A stretch of DNA of 62,077 bases. Source: Verrucomicrobiota bacterium. Its GTDB lineage: Bacteria; Verrucomicrobiota; Verrucomicrobiia; Chthoniobacterales; JAFAMB01. The notes beneath the pieces are model-generated. The model had not been told where the DNA came from and ran no database searches. It worked only from the letters and a program-made list of their open reading frames with translations. Below are positions 15,980 to 26,275 of this stretch, piece by piece. Location: contig JAFBAP010000115.1 in assembly GCA_019247695.1 (NCBI GenBank), forward strand, positions 1 through 62,077, in the 5' to 3' direction. Made by a program: the position numbers and the translations under genes. Each line of letters opens with the position of its first letter. Within the stretch, counting starts at the first letter, position 1.

Positions 15980-18616
15980 CTACCCCGGCTCAATGAAAAC
16001 CGCCGTGGTCCGTGCCGGGATCGTGAACGTGCCCGAACGGGCGTCGAACCCCGATTCCCTGACGACCTGGTCCGCTGCGGAAGCGCGTTGGATCGGGTGA
16101 AGTTCGAGTGAAAGCCCCGTGTACTCGGGCATAACCACCACCTTCGGCACCTTATCGGCATTAAAAAACACCACCACGCTGCGCAGATCCGGGTCCAGGT
16201 CTGCACCTGTGCGGTCGCTGATCGTCATCACAATCAGTCCGGGCTGCTGGCCGGGCCCGGTATTGCCGAAGGCCACCCGCGCCTTGATTTCATCGCCGGT
16301 CGGGAGCCGGAACAGCGGGGTCGATCTCCGGATCCGGAGCAACTCGAGAAAGAATTGGTGCGCGGAGACGATGTCAGCGTAGGCCGGTTTGAGCTCCGGA
16401 TTCCGGAGGAGCGGGGCTTGCAGGGGCCATTCTGCGCCGTTCTCTTCTTCCGGGGGCAGGCCGACGCCGTAATTGTTTGTCCGGTAAGAAAAATCCAGAC
16501 GGTTAAACCAGTCGCCCGAATTATAGCTGTTGCGGTCGAACGATTTCGACCGCAACAGCTCGTCGCCGGCATGAAAAAACGGGATGCCCTGAGCCAGGGC
16601 GACGGTCGCTAACGCCAGGTTGTTCACCCGGACGCGATCAGCCATCGGCGTGCCGGCGGGTAACTTGTACTGATCGTTATCAAACAAGGTCTGGTTGTCA
16701 TGCGCCGCGACGTAGTTGATGACGTCGCCGGGCTGAAGCGCGTACCCGGCAGGCCGGCCGCAATATTCAAGCTGCGCACCGGTCACCCGGTTTCCGTCCT
16801 TGTCGACCAGAACATAATCTTGCAAGGTGCCGGCCAGCGCCAGCCGGGCAAGGTCAGTCAGGTGCAGAAGAATTATCTGCTGACTCCGGTTCGGCGGCCG
16901 TTCCCCGTTGTTGTCGTACCAGAGGCCATTGACGAATCCCTGATTGAGCATTAATCGCTCTCCCCGGTCGAACGGCAGGCCGCCGCGGATCGCGTCGCGG
17001 CCGCGGTCGTTGAATGTGCCGATGCCCGTACCGGCCATGTTCGCCTGCGTTGCGTTCAGCCCGAGCGCGTTACGGGCGACCTCGCCGAAATCCCAACCTT
17101 CGCCGTAAAGGTAGATTGACGAATCGATTTTCTGCAATGCTTCCCGGATGCGCAGCAGATTTTGCCTGAAATGGAAGCCCATCAGGTCGAACCGGAACCC
17201 ATCGATCCCGTACTGCCCGGCCCAGGTGCTGAGCGAATCGATCATGAGCTTCTCAAACATGCGATGCTCGGAAGCCGTAGCGGGGCCGCAGGTGTTGGTG
17301 TACGGGTCGCCGTCTCCGTCGAGCCGGTGATAATAGCCGGGCACGATGCGATCCAATACGGAGGCCGGATCTTGCCCTGCAGCCGCCGTATGGTTGTAAA
17401 CCACATCCATCACCACGCGCAGCCCAGCGGCGTGCAAGGCCTGCACCATTTCGCGGAACTCGCGAATGCGCGTGAGCCCGTGGGGCGAAGTGGCGTAACT
17501 GCCTTCAGGCACGGTATAGTGGCAGGGGTCGTACCCCCAGTTATAGGCGTCCTGATCCTTGACGGCGGCAACGGCAGCTTGCGGCTGGGTCGAAGCCGGG
17601 TCCGGGCATGGCTCGATTTGAGGCCGCTTTTGTTCGGAAGCCGGCTCCGGTACCGAGCTGAAATCGAACGCCGGTAGGAGGTGGAGGTGGGTCAGACCCG
17701 CCGCCGCCAAGCTCGCCAGGTGGCGCATGCCGTTTGAGGACGGGTGATTGAACGCGGTGTACTTGCCCCGGTCCTGCTCCGGCACCGTCTCGTCAACGGC
17801 TGAAAAGTCGCGCACGTGCAGCTCGTAAAGCACAATGTCGTTGACCGACCGGAGCGGCGGTTTAGGGACGGCTCCCCAGGAAGCCGGCCTGCTCAACGGT
17901 GAGTTCAGATCAACCACGAGCGACTTCGTGGAATTGGCCGAAAGGCCCAGCGAATACGGATCGGTCACCCGGTTTGTGACCACCTTACCCTGTTCGCGTG
18001 CGAAAACCTCGACCTCATAGAGGTAGTATTTGTGATTGACCCAGGCGGGGTCATTCACCTCCAGGCTCCATAGCCCCCGGCTCCTTGGGGTCAGGCGATA
18101 GATCGCTTCCGGCTTCCCGGCCGCCGGCTCGTCGAAAATCAGGAGCCGAACCGACCGGGCAGTCGGCGCCCAGAGGCGAAAAACCACCCCGTTACGGTTC
18201 GGCTCGGCCCCCAGCGGTCCGGCGTAATAGAATTCATCGTCCAGAACGCCCGCGACCTGGAGGGACGTGGCGCCGAGCGGTTGTTCAACCTGCGCTTTGA
18301 CCACGATCAATTGTCCTTTGAGCAGGGAGCAAAGGTCGCCCAAGGCCTCTTCCGGAAGTTTGAGCGCCGTTGCCCCCGCCAATTGCGGGAGCTTTTCGAG
18401 CACCGGCACGGGTATACCTTCAGGGGCGACCTGCAGGCCAACCGCTGAGCCACCCTCGACGCCGCCCGAGGCCACGTGGATTCCGCCGTTCGGGGCGTGA
18501 TACAGGCGGTAATTCCTGCCGGCCTCCGCTCCCGGCCAGACGATCGTGTCACGGGACACCCAGTGAGCCTTTGCCTTTCGCAGGTCTCCGATGCGCTTCG
18601 TTTCTGCCGGATCCAA
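15980..18616 (-). CDS. Pullulanase-type alpha-1,6-glucosidase (GH13)
   Basis: An 878-residue debranching enzyme that cleaves alpha-1,6 links in glycogen, limit dextrins or pullulan. There is an N-terminal pullulanase domain, then a CBM48 domain ([22 protein letters not shown]). The catalytic barrel has the pullulanase signature [20 protein letters not shown], the nucleophile Asp in GFRFDLMGF, the acid Glu in [11 protein letters not shown] and [13 protein letters not shown]-terminal DUF3372-like beta domain ends the protein. The TTG start at 18616 is well supported: GGGAGG lies 7 bases before it, a near-perfect ribosome binding site. No signal peptide is present, pointing to intracellular glycogen turnover. 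Confidence 0.92.
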   Translation of the reverse strand: MDPAETKRIGDLRKAKAHWVSRDTIVWPGAEAGRNYRLYHAPNGGIHVASGGVEGGSAVGLQVAPEGIPVPVLEKLPQLAGATALKLPEEALGDLCSLLKGQLIVVKAQVEQPLGATSLQVAGVLDDEFYYAGPLGAEPNRNGVVFRLWAPTARSVRLLIFDEPAAGKPEAIYRLTPRSRGLWSLEVNDPAWVNHKYYLYEVEVFAREQGKVVTNRVTDPYSLGLSANSTKSLVVDLNSPLSRPASWGAVPKPPLRSVNDIVLYELHVRDFSAVDETVPEQDRGKYTAFNHPSSNGMRHLASLAAAGLTHLHLLPAFDFSSVPEPASEQKRPQIEPCPDPASTQPQAAVAAVKDQDAYNWGYDPCHYTVPEGSYATSPHGLTRIREFREMVQALHAAGLRVVMDVVYNHTAAAGQDPASVLDRIVPGYYHRLDGDGDPYTNTCGPATASEHRMFEKLMIDSLSTWAGQYGIDGFRFDLMGFHFRQNLLRIREALQKIDSSIYLYGEGWDFGEVARNALGLNATQANMAGTGIGTFNDRGRDAIRGGLPFDRGERLMLNQGFVNGLWYDNNGERPPNRSQQIILLHLTDLARLALAGTLQDYVLVDKDGNRVTGAQLEYCGRPAGYALQPGDVINYVAAHDNQTLFDNDQYKLPAGTPMADRVRVNNLALATVALAQGIPFFHAGDELLRSKSFDRNSYNSGDWFNRLDFSYRTNNYGVGLPPEEENGAEWPLQAPLLRNPELKPAYADIVSAHQFFLELLRIRRSTPLFRLPTGDEIKARVAFGNTGPGQQPGLIVMTISDRTGADLDPDLRSVVVFFNADKVPKVVVMPEYTGLSLELHPIQRASAADQVVRESGFDARSGTFTIPARTTAVFIEPG

Positions 18617-18726
18617 TATACAACCTCCCGATGTTCTTAAGCCATCCGGACCTGGACCTAAAGGCTTGGTAGCCGAGGCGGCCTCTCGCGCCCATCATTC
18701 CGGCCGGGTCGATCGGCCTAGGCAGG

Positions 18727-19233
18727 CTACGGGGCGCTTTCATCGCCCGCGTGAGAAAGCGGCGTGGCGATGTCTTCCAGCGATTTACGTTCCGCCGCCA
18801 CTCCCAGGAATACCTCGGCCAAGGCCCCGACGATCATCAACCCTGCCGCGATCAGGTAACCCATAAACATGGCGTCTTTCGATCCGGATTGAATCAGGTT
18901 ACCGAAGAAGATGGGCGCAGCGACACCGCCGGCAAGGGTGCCGAAGGCATAAAAGGCCGCGATGGCCAGCCCCCGGATCTCGAGCGGGAAAATTTCGCTC
19001 ACGGTGAGGTACGCAGGGCTCGCGGCGCAGGGGGCAATAAAGAACACGATGCTCCAGGCGCAGGTTTGGGTCACGGCGCTGAGCGCGCCCACCAGGGTGA
19101 CTTCCAGCCCGTCAAGGATCCAGGTAACCCCGAGTCCGGCCACGATCAGCCAATGCCACCGGCTGAACGGGAGGCGGTCCAAACGAGAAGCCACGTCGGT
19201 TTCCACGGTTTTTTCGTTCGTGCGCGGGCCCAT
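18727..19233 (-). pseudogene. MFS transporter with a large in-frame internal deletion
   Basis: A 168-residue open frame joining the two ends of a major facilitator transporter. Residues 17-54 are the N-terminal entry and first helix ([32 protein letters not shown]). From residue 55 the sequence continues directly with what in full-length homologues is around helix 10 ([34 protein letters not shown]) and then the last two helices. Family members have about 450-500 residues, so roughly 300 are missing, with the junction near 19071. The frame is intact, yet such a protein with 4-5 helices cannot form the two-bundle transporter. The start at 19233 (MGPRTNEK) fits. It could have been a sugar or metabolite:H+ symporter. 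Confidence 0.72.
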
Positions 19234-19429
19234 GGTCACTTGGTTTTCGCGTTCCGGAACGAGCCCGGATCTCCGTTCGGGGCGCTCACGCCGGTGCTGT
19301 CGCCGGTTCCGGCTGGCAGCGCGGGCAACCAGCACGTGGTTCGTTCACCCATATCCGCTCGCGGGTGTACTCAGGGTTTGGCCCGATGCTAACCAGTTGA
19401 CTTTCCTCAATTCTTCCTGAAGCTGCGGG

Positions 19430-20431
19430 GTGCTAGTATCCGTGATCGTTCCGGTATTCAACGAGGAAGAGGCGATACCCGCCGTCTGGGAGGGAGTTCG
19501 CGCGGAGCTCTCCAGACTCAGGGTCGAATGGGAGATCATCTTCTTGGATGACGGCAGCACCGACAGTTCGCCGGCGATTCTCGACCGGCTCGCCTCGATT
19601 GACGCTCACGTCCGGGTGGTGCATTTCAAACGGAATTTCGGCCAGACCGCAGCCATGATGGCCGGCTTCGACCATGCGGCCGGAGACGTGATCATCCCGG
19701 TGGACGGCGATGGCCAGAATGATCCCGCTGACATCGAGAAAATGCTGCGGCTGCTGGACGAAGGGTACGACGTGGTTTCAGGGTGGCGCAAGGACCGGCA
19801 GGACAATTACATCCAACGTAACTTGCCCAGCATCCTGGCAAACCAGCTGATCTCCCTGGTATCCGGCGTTAGGCTTCATGATTTTGGCTGTTCGCTGAAG
19901 GCTTACAAGCGGCACGTCGTCGAAGGCATCCGGCTTTACGGCGAAATGCATCGTTTCCTGCCGGTCTACGCGTCCTGGCACGGTGCCAAGATCACGGAGG
20001 TAATCGTCAATCACCACCCGCGGCGAACCGGCCGGTCCAAGTACGGCCTGGAACGGGTGATCAAGGTCATCCTGGACCTGCTCGTGGTTAAGTTTCTGGA
20101 TAAAGCCGCTCAGAAACCTATGTACGTCTTTGGCGGCTGCGGGTTGTTCAGCCTGGGACTGAGCCTCTTTACGTTTTGCTACATGGTGTGGTTGAAACTC
20201 AGCGAGGGCGTTTCTTTCATCCTGACGCCCCTGCCGCTGATCGCGGTGATGACCTTCATGATCGCCATGATGTGCGTCCTGCTGGGACTTCTGGCCGAGA
20301 TGATCACCCGCACGTTCTACGAATCGCAGGGCAAATCGGTTTATGCCGTGCGTTCCCGGCGCAACTTTTCTGAACCGCAGGTGCGTTTGGTGGAGGAGGC
20401 GGGTACGCCACTCCGGGCCCGGGCCCGTTAA
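19430..20431 (+). CDS. GT2 family glycosyltransferase (polyprenyl-phosphate type)
   Basis: A 333-residue enzyme of the DPM1/GtrB/ArnC group, which moves a sugar from a nucleotide donor to undecaprenyl phosphate at the inner membrane. Motifs: LVSVIVPVFNEEEAIP at the start, LDDGSTDSS, the metal-binding DGDGQNDP, and VNHHPRRTGRSKYGL, the typical juxtamembrane RxxGxSKY. Two C-terminal transmembrane helices follow (GGCGLFSLGLSLFTFCYMVW and IAVMTFMIAMMCVLLGLLAEM). The GTG start at 19430 places the conserved strand at residue 2; an upstream start is blocked by a stop. It is followed by a convergent gene, so it stands alone. Confidence 0.92.
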   Translation: MLVSVIVPVFNEEEAIPAVWEGVRAELSRLRVEWEIIFLDDGSTDSSPAILDRLASIDAHVRVVHFKRNFGQTAAMMAGFDHAAGDVIIPVDGDGQNDPADIEKMLRLLDEGYDVVSGWRKDRQDNYIQRNLPSILANQLISLVSGVRLHDFGCSLKAYKRHVVEGIRLYGEMHRFLPVYASWHGAKITEVIVNHHPRRTGRSKYGLERVIKVILDLLVVKFLDKAAQKPMYVFGGCGLFSLGLSLFTFCYMVWLKLSEGVSFILTPLPLIAVMTFMIAMMCVLLGLLAEMITRTFYESQGKSVYAVRSRRNFSEPQVRLVEEAGTPLRARAR

Positions 20432-20569
20432 GGCGGTTAAAGGGCAGAGGGCAGGTGTGACATGCCCCTCCCGCCACTCATTCACCCCTGCAAGCCCGGC
20501 CTTACCGTCCGCAGCCGCGCGGTTACCCAGCCGTCTCGCGCGCGCGCTTTCCAATGTCGGAGGGCGAAG

Positions 20570-21526
20570 TTACCTGAAGTAAAGCCGCTGATTTTTGATG
20601 TCGATAACGCCGTGCCGGTTAAAGAGGAAATCAGCGCCGATCAAGCCCCCGAACGGGTAGCGTAAATCTTCCGGGCCCTCCGGCAGGGCCGTGACCCCGA
20701 CGAGCGTGGGCCCGAGCCGGTAAGAACCGATTTGCAGCATAGGCGTCAGGCCTAAACCCACCGGCTTTTCCTTCGAATGGATCCCTCTCGCGTTAACGGT
20801 GGTACCCAAAACCGGCACACCGTTCTGCGCTGCCACCTTCGCCGAGATCAACGTGGCAAATCCGCCGGTGTCGACCACGAAACTGTAACGGTTACCGCCC
20901 AACACGGTTTCAACCTCGAGCGCACCGGACCGCGCGATCCGGAGGGGCACCGATTTGAAATGCCTGGCGTGCACGTAGCTCAGGAGGTCGCGGGAAGGGT
21001 CATCCTGCGTCTGCAGGTAAATCCGCTGGTTGGCGCAATCAATCACGGCACCGTAACGCTGCATGATGTCGAGGCCGATGATGCCGTCCATGGGCACGTA
21101 ATGACCGGTCTCCCGCAGCCGGCCGCGGAAATCTTTCAAGTCGATCAACGCTACCGGCCCCGACCCGAGATTGGTCGAGCCAACCTCCAACGCATCCACG
21201 TGGGCCACCGGTACCACCCGGTTGTTCACCTCGATCTGACGCGGGACCTGGACCTCAGTGCCCTGGTACTGCAGGCCTAAGGCCTTGGCTTTGCTTGAAT
21301 CGACGATCGTGAGCGCCGCTCCCGTGTCGACTGCAAACCACGCCGGCTTTTCATTAATGCGCACCGGCGCGAACAAGTGATTGCCGGTACTACGGCTGAG
21401 GGCAATTCCCGCTCGCGTCTCGCTGGCGCAGGCCGGGCAAACCACCCAAAGAAAAGCGGCGAACCCCAAAAACGCCGTACGGCCGAGCAACAACAGAACC
21501 CTTTCCATAACCGCCTTTCTGAGCAT
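20570..21526 (-). CDS. Exported double-domain retropepsin-like aspartic protease
   Basis: A 318-residue protein. The signal peptide is MLRKAVMERVLLLLGRTAFLG... ending at PACASE. The mature part has two retropepsin-like domains, each with a catalytic DTG: FAVDTGAALTIVD near the front and FVVDTGGFATLIS in the second half. Each has a matching GIIGLDIM or GLIGADFL flap-side motif, as in the aspartyl_protease_2 family. Single-chain tandem arrangement mimics the dimer of viral retropepsins. It probably acts in the periplasm; substrates are unknown. Start codon choice is ATG 21526 or 21508. The 21526 start overlaps the start of the divergent TPR gene. Confidence 0.82.
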   Translation of the reverse strand: MLRKAVMERVLLLLGRTAFLGFAAFLWVVCPACASETRAGIALSRSTGNHLFAPVRINEKPAWFAVDTGAALTIVDSSKAKALGLQYQGTEVQVPRQIEVNNRVVPVAHVDALEVGSTNLGSGPVALIDLKDFRGRLRETGHYVPMDGIIGLDIMQRYGAVIDCANQRIYLQTQDDPSRDLLSYVHARHFKSVPLRIARSGALEVETVLGGNRYSFVVDTGGFATLISAKVAAQNGVPVLGTTVNARGIHSKEKPVGLGLTPMLQIGSYRLGPTLVGVTALPEGPEDLRYPFGGLIGADFLFNRHGVIDIKNQRLYFR

Positions 21527-22280
21527 GATACGTCTTATGAGGCCAGTACCGTTTCTTTTGCTGTTATGCACGCTCTTTTCGCAAGGAATCACGATTTGCT
21601 GGCCAAAAGAGGCACAGGGCTGGGGCAGCGTTTGGGAACAGCGCATGACCATCGGCCAGGCTGCCCTGGACGACGCTTACAAACTGGCTGCTCAAGGCAA
21701 AGTCAATGAGGCGCTCGAAATGATCGACCGCATCATCGCCAATTATCCTAAAAACTGGCGCGCGCACTTTTTAAGGGCAGCCGTGCTGGTGCTGGCGCAA
21801 CGACGCGACGACGCACTGCGTGAGATGGACGAAAGCATCCGGCTGGCCCAGCACAGCAACGTGTCCCCGGCGCTATTGTCCGAACTTTACCAGAGCAAAG
21901 GCCGCAGTTGCATTGACTACGGGCGTTACCGGGATGCCAAGCGCGCCCTGGAGACGGCAGTCCATTTGCAGCCCAACGATCCCACCACTCTCAATGACTT
22001 GGCGTGGATGTTTGCGACGGCCCAAAATCAACAGGTCCGCGACGGCCGTCGCGCGGTGAACCTCGCCACCAAAGCCTGCCGGCTGAGCGGATGGACGAAT
22101 GCTTTTTCCATCGACACGCTGGCAGCTGCCTACGCGGAGAGCGGCCGCTTCGACCAGGCGGTTCGCTACGAACAACTCGCCATCCAGAACTTGCGCCCGG
22201 AAGATCAGAAAACGCAGCTCGCCGGGATGCAGAACCGTTTGCGGCTCTACGCGTCCGGCCAGCCGTATCGAGGCCAGTAA
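21525..22280 (+). CDS. Exported TPR protein
   Basis: A 251-residue protein. The N-terminus MIRLMRPVPFLLLLCTLFSQGI is a signal peptide or anchor. Tetratricopeptide-like helical pairs follow: ALDDAYKLAAQGKVNEALEMIDRIIANYPKN, then WRAHFLRAAVLVLAQRRDDALREMDESI, then YRDAKRALETAVHLQPNDPTTLNDLAWMFAT, and a last pair AAAYAESGRFDQAVRYEQLAI. It probably scaffolds protein contacts in the periplasm. Its ATG overlaps that of the divergent aspartic protease, so the two may be expressed and work together. A start at 21537 (MRPVPF) is equally possible. A repeat element begins on the base after the stop. Confidence 0.82.
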   Translation: MIRLMRPVPFLLLLCTLFSQGITICWPKEAQGWGSVWEQRMTIGQAALDDAYKLAAQGKVNEALEMIDRIIANYPKNWRAHFLRAAVLVLAQRRDDALREMDESIRLAQHSNVSPALLSELYQSKGRSCIDYGRYRDAKRALETAVHLQPNDPTTLNDLAWMFATAQNQQVRDGRRAVNLATKACRLSGWTNAFSIDTLAAAYAESGRFDQAVRYEQLAIQNLRPEDQKTQLAGMQNRLRLYASGQPYRGQ

Positions 22281-22525
22281 AATGCCACAAATGAAGCGAG
22301 TGTCGAGTGTCGGGTCAAAGAGACGCTATGCCCATCGTGTAACCGTGTGCCCCTGATTTGTGTAATCTGTGGATGGATCCCTTTCTGCGTTGTCTGCGTG
22401 TTCTGCGGATCATTCCTTTGCTGTGGTCCGTGAGGTGGCGGTGAGTGCCGGGCATTGAAACGGCATGGCTGACCGTCTCCAATTTCCTCAATTAAATCGG
22501 TGTTAATCTGTGTAATCTGTGGACA
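22281..22525. repeat. Composite intergenic repeat block R3
   Basis: The block starts directly after the TAA of the TPR gene with AATGCCACAAATG (22281-22293), then GAGTGTCGAGTGTCGGG and AGAGACGCTAT, which is the reverse complement order of R1. It continues with TGTGTAATCTGTGGATGGA, the TCTGCGTGTTCTGCGGAT module and a second TTAATCTGTGTAATCTGTGG at the end. No gene is seen in the 251 bases between the TPR gene and sppA, which converge here. Confidence 0.75.
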
Positions 22526-22531
22526 TGGACA

Positions 22532-24340
22532 TCATTCGATTTCCAGCCCGAACGGCATCAAGGCATAAGCGCCCTGCGGGTCATTCAGACTTTCCAACCG
22601 CGAGAATTCCCTGCTGAAACGCACCAGTTCCCGGTGAAAGGGATCCAACCTGGACACTATCGGGCGCTCGTTCCCGCTTAACCACTCCTGAACTTTGGTG
22701 CTCAGATCCTGCCGGGCCGGAAATTCGGTTACCACCGGACGAACTCCCAACCGGGTTTGGTTCCCCAAGTAGCTTACCGCCTCCGTCAGACCTCCGAGCT
22801 CGTCCACCAGGTGCAGACGAACCGCCTCCAAACCGGCCCAGACCCGGCCCTGCGCGATCTCGTTTACCTGGTCCACAGGCAATTTTCGGCTGTTTGCGAC
22901 GATCTGCAGGAATTCCTGGTAATCCTTGTCGACCGCCTTTTGCAGAATCGCGAGTTCCGCATCGGTCTTGGGCTGCATCGGCGACAGGATTGAAGCGTAC
23001 GGCGCGGTTTGTACCGTGTCGAACGAAACGCCGTTATCGCTTGCAAGCTTTTGGAAATTCAGGAACAACCCGAACACGCCGATGCTGCCGGTGATGGTAC
23101 TCGGCTCGGCGAAAATGCGGGCGCCAACGGTAGAAATATAGTAACCGCCGGAAGCGGCCACGGATCCGAACGAGATCGCGACCGGTTTCACCCCGGCGGC
23201 CTGTTCCAGTTCGTGACGGATCACGCCTGACCCGGAAACGCTGCCTCCCGGGCTGTTCACCCGCAGCACAATGCCCTTCACGTTCGGATCGAGCCGGAAC
23301 CTGCGAATGGCGCGGGCATAACGGTCACCCCCGACGTTGTCCGGGTTACCTTCGCCATCCACAATATCTCCCTCGGCGTAAACCACGGCAATCGTGGCGC
23401 TGCCATCGTCGGGCCGGCCAGCCCTTTCAAACGACTCAACGTAATCGCTGACGGTAACCTGGCGAAACGTGCCGGCCTTCTTATTTTTGCTGGTACCGTA
23501 CTGCTGCCGGAGCTGATCGATCACCCTGCTCAGGGGCGTAAGGTCCGTCACCAGCCGGCGCTGAAGGGCCGCATCGGCATCAATCAAGCCCAGCTGGGAA
23601 ACAATTTGCTGGACGGCGCCTTGCGGCAAACCGCGCGATTGTTCGATGGCGGACGTGATCTCACCCCAGAGATCATCGAGCAGCTTCTGGGTTTGTTCGC
23701 GATCCTCCGGGCTCGCCTTATCGAGAATGAACGGCTCGACGAACGACTTGTATTTGCCCACCCGGGTCACCTGGACCCCGACGCCGAACTTCTTAAGCAA
23801 ACCCGGGAAATAAACCCGCTGGCTCGCCAATCCGCTCATGACGAGGGTGCTGTCCGGGTCCATAAAGATCCTGTCCGCAACGGAGTCAAGGTAGTAAGCC
23901 CTCGTCGTCGGGTAATAAGCAAAGGCGTAAACCGGCTTCTTCGATTCTTTAAAGCGCTGTAAGGCCAGGCGGATCTCACGAAGGGTACCGTAGCCGGAGG
24001 CGTACCGTACCGGCACGATCGTGCCCGTCAGGAAAATGCCGGCGATCCGGTTATCGGTTGCCGCATGTTCAATACCCCCCAGGATCTCGCGCAGGGTGAC
24101 CCTCTGTTCGCCTCCACCTTCCAGCCCCGCAACGACCTGCGATGCGTCAAAACGGGCCGGCGCGTCCGTGATGGGAATGGAAAGGTCTAATACAAGCCAC
24201 GAGTTCTCAGGCAATTCCGCCGCCTTCTGACCGGCCTTTTGAAGGGCGCCGAGCCCGAGGAACAGCAACCCCACAACGCTCGCCAGGAAGATGAGAATCG
24301 CGAAGAAGGCGCCAAAGAACGAACCGAAGAACGATTTCAT
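22532..24340 (-). CDS. sppA: Signal peptide peptidase SppA, 67K type
   Basis: A 602-residue membrane-bound serine protease that degrades cleaved signal peptides. It is the double-domain (E. coli-like) form: an N-terminal anchor (MKSFFGSFFGAFFAILIFLA), a first ClpP-like domain with the general-base Lys region (LALQRFKESKKPVYAFAYY), and a second domain with RVNSPGGSVSGSG and the nucleophile Ser in SFGSVAASGGYYIS, followed by SITGSIGVFG. It is the last gene of the minus-strand unit after rarA and the ligase-like gene, which ends 15 bases upstream. Confidence 0.94.
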   Translation of the reverse strand: MKSFFGSFFGAFFAILIFLASVVGLLFLGLGALQKAGQKAAELPENSWLVLDLSIPITDAPARFDASQVVAGLEGGGEQRVTLREILGGIEHAATDNRIAGIFLTGTIVPVRYASGYGTLREIRLALQRFKESKKPVYAFAYYPTTRAYYLDSVADRIFMDPDSTLVMSGLASQRVYFPGLLKKFGVGVQVTRVGKYKSFVEPFILDKASPEDREQTQKLLDDLWGEITSAIEQSRGLPQGAVQQIVSQLGLIDADAALQRRLVTDLTPLSRVIDQLRQQYGTSKNKKAGTFRQVTVSDYVESFERAGRPDDGSATIAVVYAEGDIVDGEGNPDNVGGDRYARAIRRFRLDPNVKGIVLRVNSPGGSVSGSGVIRHELEQAAGVKPVAISFGSVAASGGYYISTVGARIFAEPSTITGSIGVFGLFLNFQKLASDNGVSFDTVQTAPYASILSPMQPKTDAELAILQKAVDKDYQEFLQIVANSRKLPVDQVNEIAQGRVWAGLEAVRLHLVDELGGLTEAVSYLGNQTRLGVRPVVTEFPARQDLSTKVQEWLSGNERPIVSRLDPFHRELVRFSREFSRLESLNDPQGAYALMPFGLEIE

Positions 24341-24355
24341 GTGCGTTTGGTTGGT

Positions 24356-26275
24356 TTACGGATTTCTTGCCGGAACCGGTTGCGTTTGTATCGCGCGGCT
24401 TTCGTTCAGGCCGGCGACGGCGAGTGCGTTGGGTTGTAACTCCTTGGAGCGCCGGTAGGCGGCAATGGCCTCCGGCCACCGGTGCTCGAGTTGGAAGCGC
24501 AGCCCGTAATACGCATAGGTCTGGGCCAGGTAAGGGCTCCACTCGAACGCGGTTTGAAACAGCTGGTCTGAACGCCGGAAGTCGCCTCGTTGCGCGTAGG
24601 CCAGGGCGGCTTTGACCAGCAAGCGGTCATCCATGGGAAAAAGTTTCAGGCCGGACTCGAATGCCTGGGTGGCCGCGTCGAGCAGGGCGGCCTGGGCTTG
24701 CCCATCAAAATCACTGCTTAGCTGGCGACGCGATTCGGCCAGGTAATACCAAAGGTCCGGATCGGTGGGTTCGGTGTCCAGGCCCTTCTTGGCGTGCAGG
24801 ATAGCCAGGGGGTACTGCTCCTTGCGGAGGGCTTGGCGCGCTTGTTCGGCTTCAGCCGCGGCCGGCAAACGGCCCGGCAACAGGATAAGCAGCGGCAGGC
24901 TTGCGAGGACGGGCAGGAACCTGGTCGCAGGATATAACCAGCCCTGGGTTTGGCCGGCTCCCCGCGCGAACGCAACGCCGGGGTTAGCCAGAATCCCAAA
25001 CAGGAAGGCGACGACGAGCGTATTGCCGGGAATCTGCAGGTTGAAATCGAAGATGGAGTGCACCGCCAGTGCGACGATGGCGAAAATGGCTCCAGCCACC
25101 AGCGCCAGCGACAGTGAGAAGGTCCGCTTGCGCGCGGTCAGGTTCGTTTCCATTTCGCCGAGGAAAGAAATTGCGGCCCAGAGATGGACGCAAAGAAAAA
25201 AGGCGAAGAGCACGGCCCCGGCCACGCCGAATTCGGCCAGGAGCTGCAGATAGTCGTTATGCACGTACACCGGGTCGGTCTGAGTCGACGGATCCCGAAA
25301 CTTCCGGCCGTAGATATAGTAAGTGCCGGCACCGGTGCCGGTCCAGGGCTGGAGCTGAAACTCTCGCACGGCGGCTTGCCATAATTCGAGCCGGACGTCA
25401 CCGGAATCGGCGATGGCGCCGAAACGCTGCGTCAGGAGGGCGCTGTGGCCGGTAAACCACGCGGTGGCGATGGTCGCACTCAACAGGAGCAGTGCTCCTG
25501 CTCCCAGCATCACCCACCCCCCTTTCGGAGCTTGCCGGAGCAAGTGATAGGCGACGAAGCAGCCGAGGGCCAGGCCGCTCACCCCGATGCTCAGGTAACC
25601 GCCGCGGCTTCCGGAGATCAACAGGCCTGCCAGGGATACCGCGGCACCGTACAGCAGAAGGATCCGCACCCAGGCGTTGATCCGGCCAAGTACGGCTACC
25701 GCGATGGCCATCGTCGCCACGCATTCCAGCAACCCCGCCAGGTGATTCGGGTTCACGTAGAACCCGCTTGCCCTCGTGCCGTAGTCGTCGACGCGCTCAT
25801 AACCGAACGGCAGAAAACGGTGGTCCTTGATGAACTGGACCAGGCCGACCCCGACGTGCCCCAGCGCCAGAAGCAACGATCCACTCAGAAAGAGGAGCCG
25901 CTGCCGGGGTGCCGTACAAAACAGCGCCGCCAGCGAGTAAACCACCAGCGCCGCGAGAATCAGGAAGAGATCGGTCCGGGCAAGGTATTCCAGGGGTGAG
26001 GTCAGGGTTCTGGCCAGCAGGTAACCGCCGAAGGCCACGGTTGCCACCAGGCAAAGGCCGTTGGCCCGGGCTGGCCCACGCCTCAACCCCAGGCTGACCA
26101 GCCCGGTGCCGGCCAGCACCAGGTAACCTGGAAATGCAAAAATCGGCCGGGTGCCACCGATGCGCAGCTGGATCCAGGCAATTGCCGCGAAAACGCCCAC
26201 GACCAGAACACCGGCGCCGAGTCCGAGCCCGGCAAACGATCCGCGGCTTGTCCGGGTTGAAACGGGTTCACTCAC
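24356..26275 (-). CDS. O-antigen ligase-like polytopic membrane protein with a TPR tail
   Basis: A 639-residue protein with about ten transmembrane helices over the first 430 residues. The Wzy_C/WaaL-type periplasmic loop has the motif RLELWQAAVREFQLQPWTGTG...YYIYGRKF and VHNDYLQLLAEFG (the H-N-x-x-L signature of the O-antigen ligase family). The C-terminal 200 residues form TPR-like helices (EQARQALRKEQYPLAILHAKKGL, AALAYAQRGDFRRSDQLFQTAFE). The GTG start at 26275 overlaps the stop of rarA (GTGA), implying translational coupling. It probably ligates or polymerises a lipid-linked glycan in the inner membrane; the glycan is unknown. Bacterial proteins of this shape also act on pilin or other proteins. 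Confidence 0.85.
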   Translation of the reverse strand: MSEPVSTRTSRGSFAGLGLGAGVLVVGVFAAIAWIQLRIGGTRPIFAFPGYLVLAGTGLVSLGLRRGPARANGLCLVATVAFGGYLLARTLTSPLEYLARTDLFLILAALVVYSLAALFCTAPRQRLLFLSGSLLLALGHVGVGLVQFIKDHRFLPFGYERVDDYGTRASGFYVNPNHLAGLLECVATMAIAVAVLGRINAWVRILLLYGAAVSLAGLLISGSRGGYLSIGVSGLALGCFVAYHLLRQAPKGGWVMLGAGALLLLSATIATAWFTGHSALLTQRFGAIADSGDVRLELWQAAVREFQLQPWTGTGAGTYYIYGRKFRDPSTQTDPVYVHNDYLQLLAEFGVAGAVLFAFFLCVHLWAAISFLGEMETNLTARKRTFSLSLALVAGAIFAIVALAVHSIFDFNLQIPGNTLVVAFLFGILANPGVAFARGAGQTQGWLYPATRFLPVLASLPLLILLPGRLPAAAEAEQARQALRKEQYPLAILHAKKGLDTEPTDPDLWYYLAESRRQLSSDFDGQAQAALLDAATQAFESGLKLFPMDDRLLVKAALAYAQRGDFRRSDQLFQTAFEWSPYLAQTYAYYGLRFQLEHRWPEAIAAYRRSKELQPNALAVAGLNESRAIQTQPVPARNP

